Shown here: piece by piece, positions 34,611-42,840 of the stretch
Position numbering within the stretch: position 1 is the first letter of the stretch
Layout of the letters: every line of letters begins with the position of its first letter
Source: Halodesulfovibrio aestuarii
GTDB taxonomy: Bacteria > Desulfobacterota > Desulfovibrionia > Desulfovibrionales > Desulfovibrionaceae
DNA length: 64,000 bases
Assembly: GCF_050571805.1 (NCBI RefSeq)
Contig: NZ_CP192219.1
Reading direction: 5' to 3' (one strand)
Notes under the pieces: generated by a model
The model's input: only the letters and a program-made list of their open reading frames with translations
Databases searched by the model: none
What the model was told of the DNA's origin: nothing
Translations under genes and position numbers: made by a program

Positions 34611-35060
34611 ATGGATCTGTTGGTATTAGGATTCTGCGGTCTTATTTTTGTATGTCTGGCTGCAGGGTGTAATTTTTTTGCTACAGCAAAAATTAACGAT
34701 AAGATTAATGCACTAAGGCAAGATCGTCGTTCGTTACATAGGGAAGTTTCGGAGTTACAGGCTGCACTTATTTCCAAGCGGGAAGAGAAAAAAATCGTAA
34801 TTAGTAAACTGCGCATGGCAAAGGCTGAATCCAGCTCGCAAAAGGAGGTGGTAAAGGATGCAAGTCCCAGTACCCCCAGCGACACACGAAACTTCGAAAC
34901 GGAGCTGGTGAGTCAAAGAGTAATCACTCAGCGTGATCTGGACAAAGTTAAAAAGTATCGCAGGTCAACTTCCTGTCCATACGGAGTCGCAGAAACTATT
35001 GTCATGCTCGGTTATGCAAGTCAGCAAGAAGTTGATGTCGTTAGGGCAAAATATTCTTAA
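34611..35060 (+). CDS. Membrane-anchored coiled coil with MshEN-like end
   Basis: A 149-residue protein. The ATG at 34611 has AGAGG five bases before it. One N-terminal membrane helix (LLVLGFCGLIFVCLAAGCNF) is followed by a coiled coil (about 25-75) and a short linker. The last 50 residues, from LVSQRVITQRDLDKVKKYRR to YASQQEVDVV, follow the pattern of the MshEN / GspE N-terminal domain, some of which bind c-di-GMP. The glycine of the usual GxxLGxxLVxxG core is changed (CPYGVAETIVMLGY), so ligand binding is uncertain. No related secretion genes are near. Confidence 0.65.
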   Translation: MDLLVLGFCGLIFVCLAAGCNFFATAKINDKINALRQDRRSLHREVSELQAALISKREEKKIVISKLRMAKAESSSQKEVVKDASPSTPSDTRNFETELVSQRVITQRDLDKVKKYRRSTSCPYGVAETIVMLGYASQQEVDVVRAKYS

Positions 35061-35154
35061 TGAAATAGAGTGGTAGTTTCCTGAGTAGCCTGTTGTTGTT
35101 TTTTTTCGACATATATCTGGGCTGAAGTACTTCACAATGAGTCTTGACTAGGTG

Positions 35155-35171
35155 TTGGCATTAATAGTGCA
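35155..35171 (+). promoter_or_regulatory. Sigma-54-type promoter of fliM
   Basis: TTGGCATTAATAGTGCA has GG at 35157-35158 and GC at 35169-35170, exactly ten bases apart as sigma-54 requires, and matches most of TTGGCAC-N5-TTGCA. It lies about 105 bases before the fliM start. Confidence 0.65.
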
Positions 35172-35273
35172 TCAAATCTATCAAGGCACATATTGTGTCA
35201 AAAAATTCCTACTTGATTACTCACTAGGTGTTCAGCACTTGTATGAGTACAGGTTTTCGGAGATACAGGACGT

Positions 35274-36254
35274 ATGAATAAGATCTTAGCACAAGACGAA
35301 GTAGATGCTCTGCTGCGGGGACTTTCCGGCGGCGAAATCGAAAGTGAATCGGACATTCCGGAAGATGAGACAGGCATAGTCGCATTTGACCTTGCTAACC
35401 AGGACAGAATCATCCGCGGACGTATGCCGGTTCTTGAGATTGTAAACGACCGTTTTTCCCGTCTTTGCACTAATGCATTGTCCAACGCAGTTCGTAAGCG
35501 CGTTGAACTGAACCCGATTTCGATTGATATGACGAAATTTGGTGATTTCATGCGTTCTTTGCCTGTCCCGACAAGTATCAATATTTTTAAAATGGAACCG
35601 CTGCGTGGTAATGCCATAATCGTTGTAGACTCCCGACTTGTCTTTGCGCTGGTAGAAAATTTCTTCGGCGGTGCGGGAAGTCAGCCAAAAATCGAAGGCC
35701 GTGAATTTACACGTATTGAGCAGGCAATTGTTGACCGCGTTATTAAAATTGCGTTGGACAACATGGAAGAGAGTTGGCGTCCTGTTCATGAGGTTAATCT
35801 GGAGCTTGTTCGTTCAGAGATTAACCCTCAGTTTGCGGCAATTGTACCGCCAAGCGACGTAGTGGTTGTAATTACCTTTGAAGTGGAGCTGGAAAGTGCT
35901 ATCGGGTCGATGGTTATGTGTTTGCCTTACGCAACTATTGAACCGATTCGATCCAAGCTGCATGCAAGTTTTCAGACAGAGCGTCTGGAAGTTGACCATG
36001 CCTGGGTTTCACGTTTGAAAGAGCGCTTGCTGGAGACTCCTGTAGAGATGAAGATTCGTTTTGGTGAATCAAAGATTACAGGTAACCAGTTGCTTCGTCT
36101 TAAAACAGGGGACGTTCTCCTGTTGGATACAGACACTGATGATTTGCTTGAAGCAACAATAGAAGGCGTAAAAAAGTTCCACGGAATCAGTGGCACGGTA
36201 AAATCAAACAAAGCGTTCCAGATTGTCAAAGAAGAAGAGCCAAGCTACACGTAG
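35274..36254 (+). CDS. fliM: Flagellar motor switch protein FliM
   Basis: FliM (326 residues) is part of the C-ring and binds CheY-phosphate. The N-terminal CheY-binding segment is ILAQDEVDALL (residues 4-14). DFMRSLPVPTSINIFKM and VENFFGGAG lie in the CheC-like middle domain (about 50-230), and the C-terminal FliN-like domain begins near 250 (VEMKIRFGESKITGNQLLRL). AGGA lies before the ATG. It stands as a single gene with its own promoter and terminator, so the other C-ring genes are elsewhere. Confidence 0.95.
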   Translation: MNKILAQDEVDALLRGLSGGEIESESDIPEDETGIVAFDLANQDRIIRGRMPVLEIVNDRFSRLCTNALSNAVRKRVELNPISIDMTKFGDFMRSLPVPTSINIFKMEPLRGNAIIVVDSRLVFALVENFFGGAGSQPKIEGREFTRIEQAIVDRVIKIALDNMEESWRPVHEVNLELVRSEINPQFAAIVPPSDVVVVITFEVELESAIGSMVMCLPYATIEPIRSKLHASFQTERLEVDHAWVSRLKERLLETPVEMKIRFGESKITGNQLLRLKTGDVLLLDTDTDDLLEATIEGVKKFHGISGTVKSNKAFQIVKEEEPSYT

Positions 36255-36373
36255 CTAGTAATTATCATTAAAAATGTAATAGCTACAATGCACCAACAAC
36301 CGTACAGTAATTTCATACTGTGCAGAGGGCACGGTGCGCGTATCTTGGACAAATGGTTATGCGTGTTCAACTG

Positions 36374-36402
36374 AAGGCCGGATTTATCCGGCCTTCTCTT
36401 TT
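36374..36402 (+). terminator. Terminator after fliM
   Basis: AAGGCCGGAT (36374-36383) pairs with ATCCGGCCTT (36386-36395) around two T, followed by CTCTTTTG. Confidence 0.75.
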
Positions 36403-36481
36403 GTCTAATGACTAAAATTTTGAATTAAGACAGGAAGATATTCAGCATGAGGGCGTGGGTAGATGGAGTCTTGCACGGTAT

Positions 36482-37255
36482 TTAATAAAAAACTTTATGC
36501 ATAGAGAGGCCGCATGCAGGAGCCGTAGCCGGGGCAGCTGTACGGTCTTTAGCAGCAAGAATGTCGGGGACGGATTCCGGCGCAATTTTGTGTCTTCCGC
36601 ATGCCACAATGGTGCCCATAAGGTTGCGCACCATCTGCTTTAAAAAACCGGATGCTTCAACTGTCCAGACAAGCTCGTCCGGCAGTTGCTCACGTTGCGT
36701 ATACTCAGGACAGCTATGAGAGAAGCGGGTAATAGTTCGGACTGTGTTCGTAATTTCTGTTCCGGCGTTCTGGTAGGTTGCAAAGTCGTGTTCACCTAGT
36801 AGATAGCTTGCAGCTGCTTCCATAGCCGCAATGTCCAGCGGGCCTGTTTTCCATACGAACGGGTAGCGGGTAGGCAGTACATACTGGTTTTTAAGCCATA
36901 GGGTGTATGTGTAGCTTTTAGCTTTTGCACTGAATCGGGAGTGGAATTCATCATCCACAGTCTCAACACTGGTTACAGCAATATCGTGTGGCAATTTAGT
37001 TGTAAAAATTTTTTGCCAGTTTACACGTGCCCACTTCTCGGAAAGATCAAAATGCGCGACCTGAGCGTCTGCATGCACGCCGGAATCAGTGCGACCGCTG
37101 CCATGCACTCTAATAAGAGTGCCAGTGACAGCGGTCAGAATTTTTTCAATTTCGCCTTGAATTGTGGGCTGCGGGTGTTCAACTCGAGGTGGTTGAATTT
37201 GCCAGCCCACGTATCGGGTGCCAATATAGGCCACAGTAATTTTTATGCGAGGCAT
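36482..37255 (-). CDS. truA: tRNA pseudouridine synthase A
   Basis: A 257-residue enzyme that makes pseudouridine at tRNA positions 38-40. The catalytic aspartate is in GRTDSGVHADAQVAHF (near residue 53). RFSAKAKSYTYTLW and SGFLKQMVRNLMGT are the other family segments. It lies three bases after the MotE-like gene and is probably the last gene of the fliJ group, an unusual but workable mix of flagellar and tRNA functions. Confidence 0.95.
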   Translation of the reverse strand: MPRIKITVAYIGTRYVGWQIQPPRVEHPQPTIQGEIEKILTAVTGTLIRVHGSGRTDSGVHADAQVAHFDLSEKWARVNWQKIFTTKLPHDIAVTSVETVDDEFHSRFSAKAKSYTYTLWLKNQYVLPTRYPFVWKTGPLDIAAMEAAASYLLGEHDFATYQNAGTEITNTVRTITRFSHSCPEYTQREQLPDELVWTVEASGFLKQMVRNLMGTIVACGRHKIAPESVPDILAAKDRTAAPATAPACGLSMHKVFY

Positions 37256-37258
37256 TCT

Positions 37259-37984
37259 CTACTCAAATGGTAACTGCATATTTGTCAGCGCTTCGGAAAG
37301 GCGGGCAGCCTTGTCCGGTCTGACAAATGTCAGGATTTCACCTGCTTTACGTCCGCGCATGCCAGCCAAAATTTTAACAGAAATTTGTTCATCGAGGGTT
37401 TCAAGAACTTGAGCAGCCTGTTTTCCTTTCATGTTGGAGTACACGTCTACAAGGTGCTTCATCTTTTTATCTTGAGTCTCTTTCGCCTTGTTGAGCATAG
37501 ACTGAAGACGCTTTTCAAGAGCTTGTAATTTTGCAAGCTTTCCGTCGATGGTGGCCTGAAGTCTGGTGAGTTCCTGTTCGCGTCTATTCAGTTCAACCTG
37601 TTTGGTTTTGAGTAGATCGCGGGTCATGGAATCTTCAACAGCCTTAGGTGCCGGAGCAGGTTTTTTAGGCACTTCTTTTTCTTCTGCATGCGCTTTGGTG
37701 GTAGTAAGCGTTGCCGGAGATGATGGCAAGCTCTCTTTAACCTGTGCAAAGCGTTCCTCAAGCGTAAGGGACGTATTTTCTGCCACAGTCTTAGCTTTTT
37801 CTGTAGTGCCTGATGGCAAAATAGAAGCAATCTGTGTGTCTGCATCGAAAACAATAGAGCCTACGAGAATGAGCTTAAACAGAATTGCGCAACCAAGAAG
37901 CTTGCAGATTTTAGAAAGCTTGAGCTTTGAACCTGAGTGTTGCTGTTTCGTCGAGCTGGAGTTGTTCTTTGATCTTTTCATCAT
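37259..37984 (-). CDS. MotE-like flagellar protein
   Basis: A 241-residue protein with one membrane helix (ILFKLILVGSIVF, about 34-46), a Pro/Ala-rich linker, a coiled coil (about 125-175) and a C-terminal MgtE-N-like helical domain (MKGKQAAQVLETLDEQISVK then RGRKAGEILTFVRPDKAARL). This matches the MotE family, which sits beside fliJ in many flagellar operons and may aid motor assembly. Its start overlaps the 3' end of fliJ by 74 bases; no later start keeps the membrane helix. The role here is inferred from context. Confidence 0.75.
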   Translation of the reverse strand: MMKRSKNNSSSTKQQHSGSKLKLSKICKLLGCAILFKLILVGSIVFDADTQIASILPSGTTEKAKTVAENTSLTLEERFAQVKESLPSSPATLTTTKAHAEEKEVPKKPAPAPKAVEDSMTRDLLKTKQVELNRREQELTRLQATIDGKLAKLQALEKRLQSMLNKAKETQDKKMKHLVDVYSNMKGKQAAQVLETLDEQISVKILAGMRGRKAGEILTFVRPDKAARLSEALTNMQLPFE

Positions 37985-38345
37985 GTGCGTGCCGCTTTGC
38001 TTGGTTTTCTTTTAGTTTTTCCAGTAGCTTCTTTTCCTGAGATTTCTCAGTCAAATCTTGCCGTGCAGAATGCAGTTCCTGTGCAAGTGTGAGCAGACGA
38101 TGTTCTGCCGTGCTAATATCTTGACGCACACCTTGCAGAAAATTCCGGATAATCCATGTTTGAGCAGGGTCAGACGTAGTACTCATGAGCGTTTGATTGT
38201 TGGCTAGTGCTTCCCGCAACCCGTCAACACGCCGAACTTGTCTTCCGTACTTGCGTTGAGCTTCAGCCAACACAAGCTTGGCCTGATCTTCCAGTTGCGT
38301 CCGGTATTCGAGCACCTGCTGTAACTTGAACTTAAATGGTGCCAT
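37911..38345 (-). CDS. fliJ: Flagellar export protein FliJ
   Basis: A 144-residue coiled-coil protein, the soluble stalk of the flagellar export ATPase. The start at 38345 has AGGAAGG five bases before it and gives MAPFKFKLQQVLEYRTQLED, the typical FliJ opening. The rest is two long antiparallel helices. Its 3' end overlaps the MotE-like gene. A sigma-54-type element lies about 57 bases upstream. The ATPase gene fliI is not in the window. Confidence 0.88.
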   Translation of the reverse strand: MAPFKFKLQQVLEYRTQLEDQAKLVLAEAQRKYGRQVRRVDGLREALANNQTLMSTTSDPAQTWIIRNFLQGVRQDISTAEHRLLTLAQELHSARQDLTEKSQEKKLLEKLKENQAKRHAHDEKIKEQLQLDETATLRFKAQAF

Positions 38346-38401
38346 AAGCCTTCCTAGTAGTGTCAACTGAATGACATGTTACCTAGATATATACCTGTTG
38401 T

Positions 38402-38417
38402 AGCAGGTTTCGTGCCG
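38402..38417 (-). promoter_or_regulatory. Sigma-54-type promoter of the fliJ operon
   Basis: On the minus strand CGGCACGAAACCTGCT has GG and GC ten bases apart and matches 14 of 16 positions of the TGGCACGRNNNTTGCW consensus. It lies about 57 bases before the fliJ ATG. Confidence 0.7.
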
Positions 38418-38469
38418 AAGTGACTGGAACAGGAAGGCTTGGCAAAAAAAAGTCTGGGGAAGAATAGCG

Positions 38470-39207
38470 TTAGATGAAGTATGCGAGCATGGCGATAAGT
38501 TCGCCACCGATGACGGTTGCACCAAGAAAGTCACCGTTTATACCTCCTTGCACCTTTGCAACTCGTAGATATGACCAGAGCATACAGATACAAAGCAGGG
38601 TTGTGTACAGGGTGGGAAGAATTCCGCAGAGAAGGATGCCGGTTATAGCAGCGAGGAGTGTCTGTACTAAAATGGTAGAATTCGTTGCTCCTTGCAGGAA
38701 TAGGCGGCCCTGTCTGGAGGCTTCCGGCGCTTCCCCCAATCCGCCGATAGTAACTGCTGCTACACGACCTGCAATCGGTGCGAAGATGAGAACCTGCCAG
38801 TGACCAAGCTGAAATAGTTCATGCGCAAGCAGAGTTTGTCCGAGGATTCCTATAACCATGGCAATAGCACCAAACGCTCCGACATTACTGTCTTTAACAA
38901 TTTGCCAGAAACGTTCTCCTTGAGCGCAGCTTCCCCAACCATCCCAGATATCTGCCCAGCCGTCCCAGTGGAGGGCACGGGTTATCCATATGGACAGGAA
39001 TACCCAAAGCCATGCTTGAATCCATGGGTGTCGGGAAAAGGCACCCAGGGCGAATGGCAGGGTGACAAGAATGCCTACTGTCAGCCCGACAGCATAAAAT
39101 TGACGCATGGTCGCGGCAATTTCTTCATTAGAGTACAGACGTGCGAAACCCAGACGCGTCATAAAACTGAGCGCCGTCATATAATTAGTCCAGAACTGTG
39201 TCAGCAT
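38470..39207 (-). CDS. cobS: Cobalamin synthase CobS
   Basis: A 245-residue membrane enzyme that joins adenosylcobinamide-GDP with alpha-ribazole to form the lower ligand of cobalamin. LHWDGWADIWDGWGS (near 79-93) holds the metal-binding aspartates, and VKDSNVGAFGAIAMV is the other family segment. Six or so helices follow, ending GGINGDFLGATVIGGELIAM. It begins two bases after the SAM-hydrolase-type gene. No other cobalamin gene is nearby. Confidence 0.93.
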   Translation of the reverse strand: MLTQFWTNYMTALSFMTRLGFARLYSNEEIAATMRQFYAVGLTVGILVTLPFALGAFSRHPWIQAWLWVFLSIWITRALHWDGWADIWDGWGSCAQGERFWQIVKDSNVGAFGAIAMVIGILGQTLLAHELFQLGHWQVLIFAPIAGRVAAVTIGGLGEAPEASRQGRLFLQGATNSTILVQTLLAAITGILLCGILPTLYTTLLCICMLWSYLRVAKVQGGINGDFLGATVIGGELIAMLAYFI

Positions 39208-39209
39208 TA

Positions 39210-40148
39210 TTACATCTCGGGCGGAACAGAGAGAGCTATTCTAATTCGTTCGCCTAGCTTTAGGTTGATAAATTGCGCTGCTGAACACATGTTGCAAGCA
39301 ATTTCTAAGTATCCTTGACTGCCGCAGATGATGCCAATTTGATTTTCTGCAAGTTCTGCATAGGCAGAGACACATTTGAGCGGGCGGGTTGTCTGTGTAT
39401 ACAAAGTCAGCTCGCCGCCATCTGAAATTCGCTTGTGCCATGTCTCGTTTGGTAGTCCAAGAATCACATTGCCGAAGGTGTCTATATGTAGCACATACGT
39501 TTCGATAATGTTCTTATCCAGTTTTGCCACACTCTCTGGCAGCATGACAATAGCTTGTGCACGTGAATGGTCATTACGTTCCATATACTGGGTTAGAATA
39601 GACTCGGAATCAGTTGGTAGCGGTGGAAATAATTTGAGTTTGCAGTCCTGCGTGGAGTCTTTACTGAACGGTGCTGGTCTGGTGCATTCCATATACGACG
39701 AAAGCTGTTCAATATGCAGCGCGATATCTGCCGCTAATGGGGAGAATAAGGTTCGGCCATGGAATGTTGAAGTGAGAATAGTGTGCTCCAGAGGCAGCTG
39801 GTGCTGCATGATGCGGTATATTGGCGCTTTCGGGTAACGGGTGTGCAGGAATGACAGGCAGCCATTGTCAGGAGCAAGAACAACTTTCGTATCTATTACC
39901 ATGCATACAATATCACGGGCTGTACCAACACCGGGATCTACAACGCAGATGGTTACAGAGTAAGGCGGCAGATGATCTATGGTAGAGTCTAGAAAGAACC
40001 CTGCCTGTGCAATATTAAATGGCGCTAGATTGTGCGTAATATCGAAGATTTGATACTGTGGTGCCAAGGTGCTGAGTACGCCTTTCATCTGCGCAACATA
40101 TGGATCCGCGTAACCAAAGTCTGTAAGAAGAAAAAATTTAAGTGACAT
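39210..40148 (-). CDS. SAM hydrolase/halogenase-family protein (DUF62)
   Basis: A 312-residue protein of the S-adenosylmethionine hydroxide adenosyltransferase family, in which most members split SAM into adenosine and methionine. The ATG at 40148 has GGAGG five bases before it. LLTDFGYADPYVAQMKGVL, VVDPGVGTARD and FHGRTLFSPLAADIA are the conserved motifs (near 6, 76 and 130). The tight link with cobS suggests a role near cobalamin or SAM metabolism, but this is inference. Chlorinase-specific residues cannot be judged without alignment. Confidence 0.85.
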   Translation of the reverse strand: MSLKFFLLTDFGYADPYVAQMKGVLSTLAPQYQIFDITHNLAPFNIAQAGFFLDSTIDHLPPYSVTICVVDPGVGTARDIVCMVIDTKVVLAPDNGCLSFLHTRYPKAPIYRIMQHQLPLEHTILTSTFHGRTLFSPLAADIALHIEQLSSYMECTRPAPFSKDSTQDCKLKLFPPLPTDSESILTQYMERNDHSRAQAIVMLPESVAKLDKNIIETYVLHIDTFGNVILGLPNETWHKRISDGGELTLYTQTTRPLKCVSAYAELAENQIGIICGSQGYLEIACNMCSAAQFINLKLGERIRIALSVPPEM

Positions 40149-40284
40149 GTTTTCCTCCAAAAAGTAGAAAACTTGACCTCATCATAACGTTTTTACCCCG
40201 CATACAACAGTATACGGGGTAAAAAACGAAATATATCTTTCGCCCGATAATTAGGCGTTGTTTTCTAATTTATATCCAAATGCA

Positions 40285-40929
40285 CTATTTAGTATTCGGA
40301 TGAGTAATATTGAAAGACAGTGCATACAAATGGTGGAAAAAGTCCACATACTCAACATTTACATGGTCAGGTACCGTAATTCGGGAAGGGGCAAAGTTTA
40401 AAATACCGCTAATACCTGCTTCCACAAGGTGGTTAGCAGCACGTTGAGCACGCTCTGGTGGCGTCGTAATAATACCAATTTCAGCGCCGTTATCGCCAAT
40501 CATTTCGCGTAAACGTTTTGTACAAACAACTTCAAGTCCAGATACTTCTTCACCGATTTTAAATGGATCACAATCAAATGCACCAACAATATTAAAACCG
40601 CGAAGACGAAACTCTTTATGATTCAAAAGAGCTTTACCAAGGTTGCCCACGCCAACGAGAACGGTTCTCCATTCTCTATCAACACCAAGAGCACTAGTGA
40701 TAGAAGCGATAAGATTTTTTACGTAGTAACCGACACCTCGCACACCGAATTCGCCAAAGTAGGCAAGGTCTTTTCGTATCTGTGAAGCGTTAACGTTGCA
40801 CGCTTTTGCAAGCGGCTCTGAGGAAATTACTTCAGTACCTTCGCGCTGAAGATTTTCCAACACTTGAACATATACGGCCAGACGTTGAATGGTCGCTCTT
40901 GGGATATGTTCACTTTTTTGTTGTGCCAT
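40285..40929 (-). CDS. rex: Redox-sensing repressor Rex
   Basis: A 214-residue repressor that leaves DNA when NADH is high. The N-terminal winged helix contains ACNVNASQIRKDLAYFGEFG, and the Rossmann domain has LVGVGNLGKALLNH (near 90-103) for NAD(H). TTPPERAQRAANHLVEAGIS and ILNFAPSRITVPDHVNVEYV are typical core segments. GGAGC lies 6 bases before the ATG. It follows atpE after a terminator. Rex-like boxes occur 14 bases before its own ATG and at both ATP synthase operons. Confidence 0.96.
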   Translation of the reverse strand: MAQQKSEHIPRATIQRLAVYVQVLENLQREGTEVISSEPLAKACNVNASQIRKDLAYFGEFGVRGVGYYVKNLIASITSALGVDREWRTVLVGVGNLGKALLNHKEFRLRGFNIVGAFDCDPFKIGEEVSGLEVVCTKRLREMIGDNGAEIGIITTPPERAQRAANHLVEAGISGILNFAPSRITVPDHVNVEYVDFFHHLYALSFNITHPNTK

Positions 40930-40942
40930 GGACGCTCCAAAT

Positions 40943-40960
40943 TTGTGAAATAATTCTCAT
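40943..40960. promoter_or_regulatory. Rex-like operator before rex
   Basis: TTGTGAA-ATAA-TTCTCAT matches 12 of 14 fixed Rex consensus positions. It lies between the atpE terminator and the rex start codon, which suggests autoregulation. Confidence 0.65.
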
Positions 40961-40969
40961 AGTTTAAGG

Positions 40970-41002
40970 TAAAAAGAGGAGGCCGCAATAACGGCCTCCT
41001 CT
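40970..41002 (-). terminator. Terminator of the Fo operon
   Basis: AGAGGAGGCCG (40975-40985) pairs with CGGCCTCCTCT (40992-41002) around six bases. On the minus strand it ends in TTTTTA, 18 bases after the atpE stop. Confidence 0.85.
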
Positions 41003-41020
41003 AAAAGGCAAGTTGTGGAC

Positions 41021-41329
41021 TTACGCAGTAAGAAGCATAAGGTTAACAACGAGAGCGTAAATAGCAAGGGATTCAACGAATGCCAAGCCAAGAATGAGAG
41101 CAACAGTAATTTTGTTAGATGCTTCTGGGTTACGTGCAGTACCTTCACAAGCAGCTTTCAGACCAAGACCCTGACCGATACCACAACCAGCAGCAGCAAT
41201 AGCCATGCCGAGAGCAGCACCAAAGTAAACGAGATCGCCGTAGGTGTTAGCACCTTCTGATGCGAATGCAACAGCTGCGATAGAGATCAGAGCAACGGTG
41301 TTGAGAGCAATCATAAGAAACTTACGCAT
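41021..41329 (-). CDS. atpE: ATP synthase Fo c subunit
   Basis: The 102-residue proteolipid makes up the rotor ring. It starts with a signal-like helix (about 4-23) not seen in shorter c subunits, then the two ring helices joined by the polar loop EGTARNPEASNK. The ion-binding glutamate is in FVESLAIYALV. GIGQGLG in helix 1 supplies a glutamine, and ES and Tyr flank the carboxylate, which partly matches the sodium-binding pattern. AGGAG lies 9 bases before the ATG. Confidence 0.96.
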   Translation of the reverse strand: MRKFLMIALNTVALISIAAVAFASEGANTYGDLVYFGAALGMAIAAAGCGIGQGLGLKAACEGTARNPEASNKITVALILGLAFVESLAIYALVVNLMLLTA

Positions 41330-41406
41330 TTTGAAACACTCCTAAAATTATTTTATGTTAGTTGGTCAAAGACCATTTCCCCCGGAATAAGGCCGGAACA
41401 TGCGGA

Positions 41407-42108
41407 CTAATGCGCGTGTTCGAGAGAGCCTTTGAGGTAGATCATGCTGAGCATGAACCAAATAAATGCCTGCAAGCACTTAGCAAGACCGAACAAGAAG
41501 TAGATCGGAATAGTACCTACGATAGGTGCCAGCAGGAAGAACAGGATCAGAACGATTTCTTCACCTCTGATGTTACCGAAAAGACGGAGTGTCAGAGAAA
41601 GTGGACGAGCACAGTGAGAAATAAGTTCAAGTGGTAACATCAACGGAGACAGCCACCAGAATGGGCCGCAGAAGTGCTTGATGTAACCAACGCCCCAACG
41701 TCTGAGGCCGATCCAGTTGTAGTAACCAAAAGTAAACAGAGCCATTGCTGCGTTTGTATTAACGTTAGCAGTCGGGGCATCAAAGCCCGGAACAAGGCCC
41801 ATGAGGTTCATTGTAATAATAAAGAGGAACAGCGCGATAAGAACGTGGAAGATCTTTCTTCCGTCTTCACCGATGTTACTCACTACGAAATCTTCGAGAC
41901 CGCCAATGATGACCTCGAAAACATTTTGTAACTTTCCGGGGACAAGTTTTATTTGTCCGCGTACAAGGAAGGCCAAAGTGAATAGAATCGCCATGGCGAT
42001 CCATGTGTAAAACACATGGCTAAAATTGACTACTTCCCCATTGATTGTCATGCTGTCCATGCCTACTATAGGCGCGAGCAGCAACGGATGAGGCAAACCA
42101 CTTGCCAT
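41407..42108 (-). CDS. atpB: ATP synthase Fo a subunit
   Basis: The 233-residue a subunit provides the ion half-channels. The essential arginine is in LSLTLRLFGNIRGEE (near 169-183), and LMGLVPGFDAPTANVN and FLLAPIVGTIPIYF are typical helices and loops. AAGGAGG precedes the ATG inside the stop region of the subunit I gene, with a 3-base gap. Length is average for the family. Confidence 0.96.
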   Translation of the reverse strand: MASGLPHPLLLAPIVGMDSMTINGEVVNFSHVFYTWIAMAILFTLAFLVRGQIKLVPGKLQNVFEVIIGGLEDFVVSNIGEDGRKIFHVLIALFLFIITMNLMGLVPGFDAPTANVNTNAAMALFTFGYYNWIGLRRWGVGYIKHFCGPFWWLSPLMLPLELISHCARPLSLTLRLFGNIRGEEIVLILFFLLAPIVGTIPIYFLFGLAKCLQAFIWFMLSMIYLKGSLEHAH

Positions 42109-42111
42109 ATC

Positions 42112-42543
42112 CTAAGCCTCCTTGGTTTTCCGCTCATTCTGATTGGAAATCATCCAGATGAGCATCGTTACCATACTTGTAGCCAAACCGGACACAAGTG
42201 CCATCATAGGAACATGTGCCTTTGCAATCAAAGCGGCAACTACCACTCCGACGATAAGCAGACGTCCATAAAATCTGAAAAGCATTCCCCACAGCATACT
42301 TCGGTCATATTCGCGCAAGATGATTTGCTGTATGAACTTGGCAACTGAGAAGAAACTAAATGTGGCTATTACTGCCCCAATTGCAAATGTAATTGGCCAC
42401 ATGCTAAACCAGACTGTGCATAATGCTGCAATTATGGCAATGCCGCAGAGTTGAATCTGGATGCGAAGAATCGAGCGGATGTCAGGCAGTCTGAATCCTT
42501 TTGAATACAGATGCTTTTCAATCTTTTCGTTGAAATCTTTCAT
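42112..42543 (-). CDS. atpI: ATP synthase subunit I
   Basis: A 143-residue membrane protein with four predicted helices, arranged as two pairs (IQLCGIAIIAALCTVWF and ITFAIGAVIATFSFFSV, then LIVGVVVAALIAKAHV and ALVSGLATSMVTMLIWMI). Position directly before atpB and helix pattern fit the subunit I family, which helps assemble the c ring. It overlaps the AtpZ-like gene by 26 bases. Confidence 0.82.
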   Translation of the reverse strand: MKDFNEKIEKHLYSKGFRLPDIRSILRIQIQLCGIAIIAALCTVWFSMWPITFAIGAVIATFSFFSVAKFIQQIILREYDRSMLWGMLFRFYGRLLIVGVVVAALIAKAHVPMMALVSGLATSMVTMLIWMISNQNERKTKEA

Positions 42544-42793
42544 TATCTTCTCTTTCCTGATTCCTCATTACCTTTTTTGTGTCAGCATACACAGCTCTGA
42601 AACCGGCAATTACGCCGAGAATCAAAAATGCTATGAACATCCAAGGCTTCGTTCCTAACCAATCATCCAGAAAATAACCGGCCACCGCCCCCACAGCGGG
42701 GTGAGATACCATGTGCAGACCAATCGTTCCGACTGTTCCCATTGTATCAACGTATTTTCCGGGATTAGCTCCCTTGTTTTTCTTAACGACCAT
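42518..42793 (-). CDS. atpZ: AtpZ/AtpI-type small membrane protein
   Basis: A 91-residue protein with two membrane helices (GTIGLHMVSHPAVGAVAGYF and WMFIAFLILGVIAGFRAVY) and charged ends. The turn YFLDDWLGTKPW is the hallmark of the AtpZ/AtpI family that accompanies Fo genes; some members help magnesium or calcium handling during assembly. AAGGG lies before the ATG. It is the first gene of the Fo operon. Confidence 0.85.
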   Translation of the reverse strand: MVVKKNKGANPGKYVDTMGTVGTIGLHMVSHPAVGAVAGYFLDDWLGTKPWMFIAFLILGVIAGFRAVYADTKKVMRNQEREDNERFQRKD

Positions 42794-42840
42794 AAATGAT
42801 TTCCCTTAGCGTGCGAAAGTGCTGCATAAGCTAGATCACT

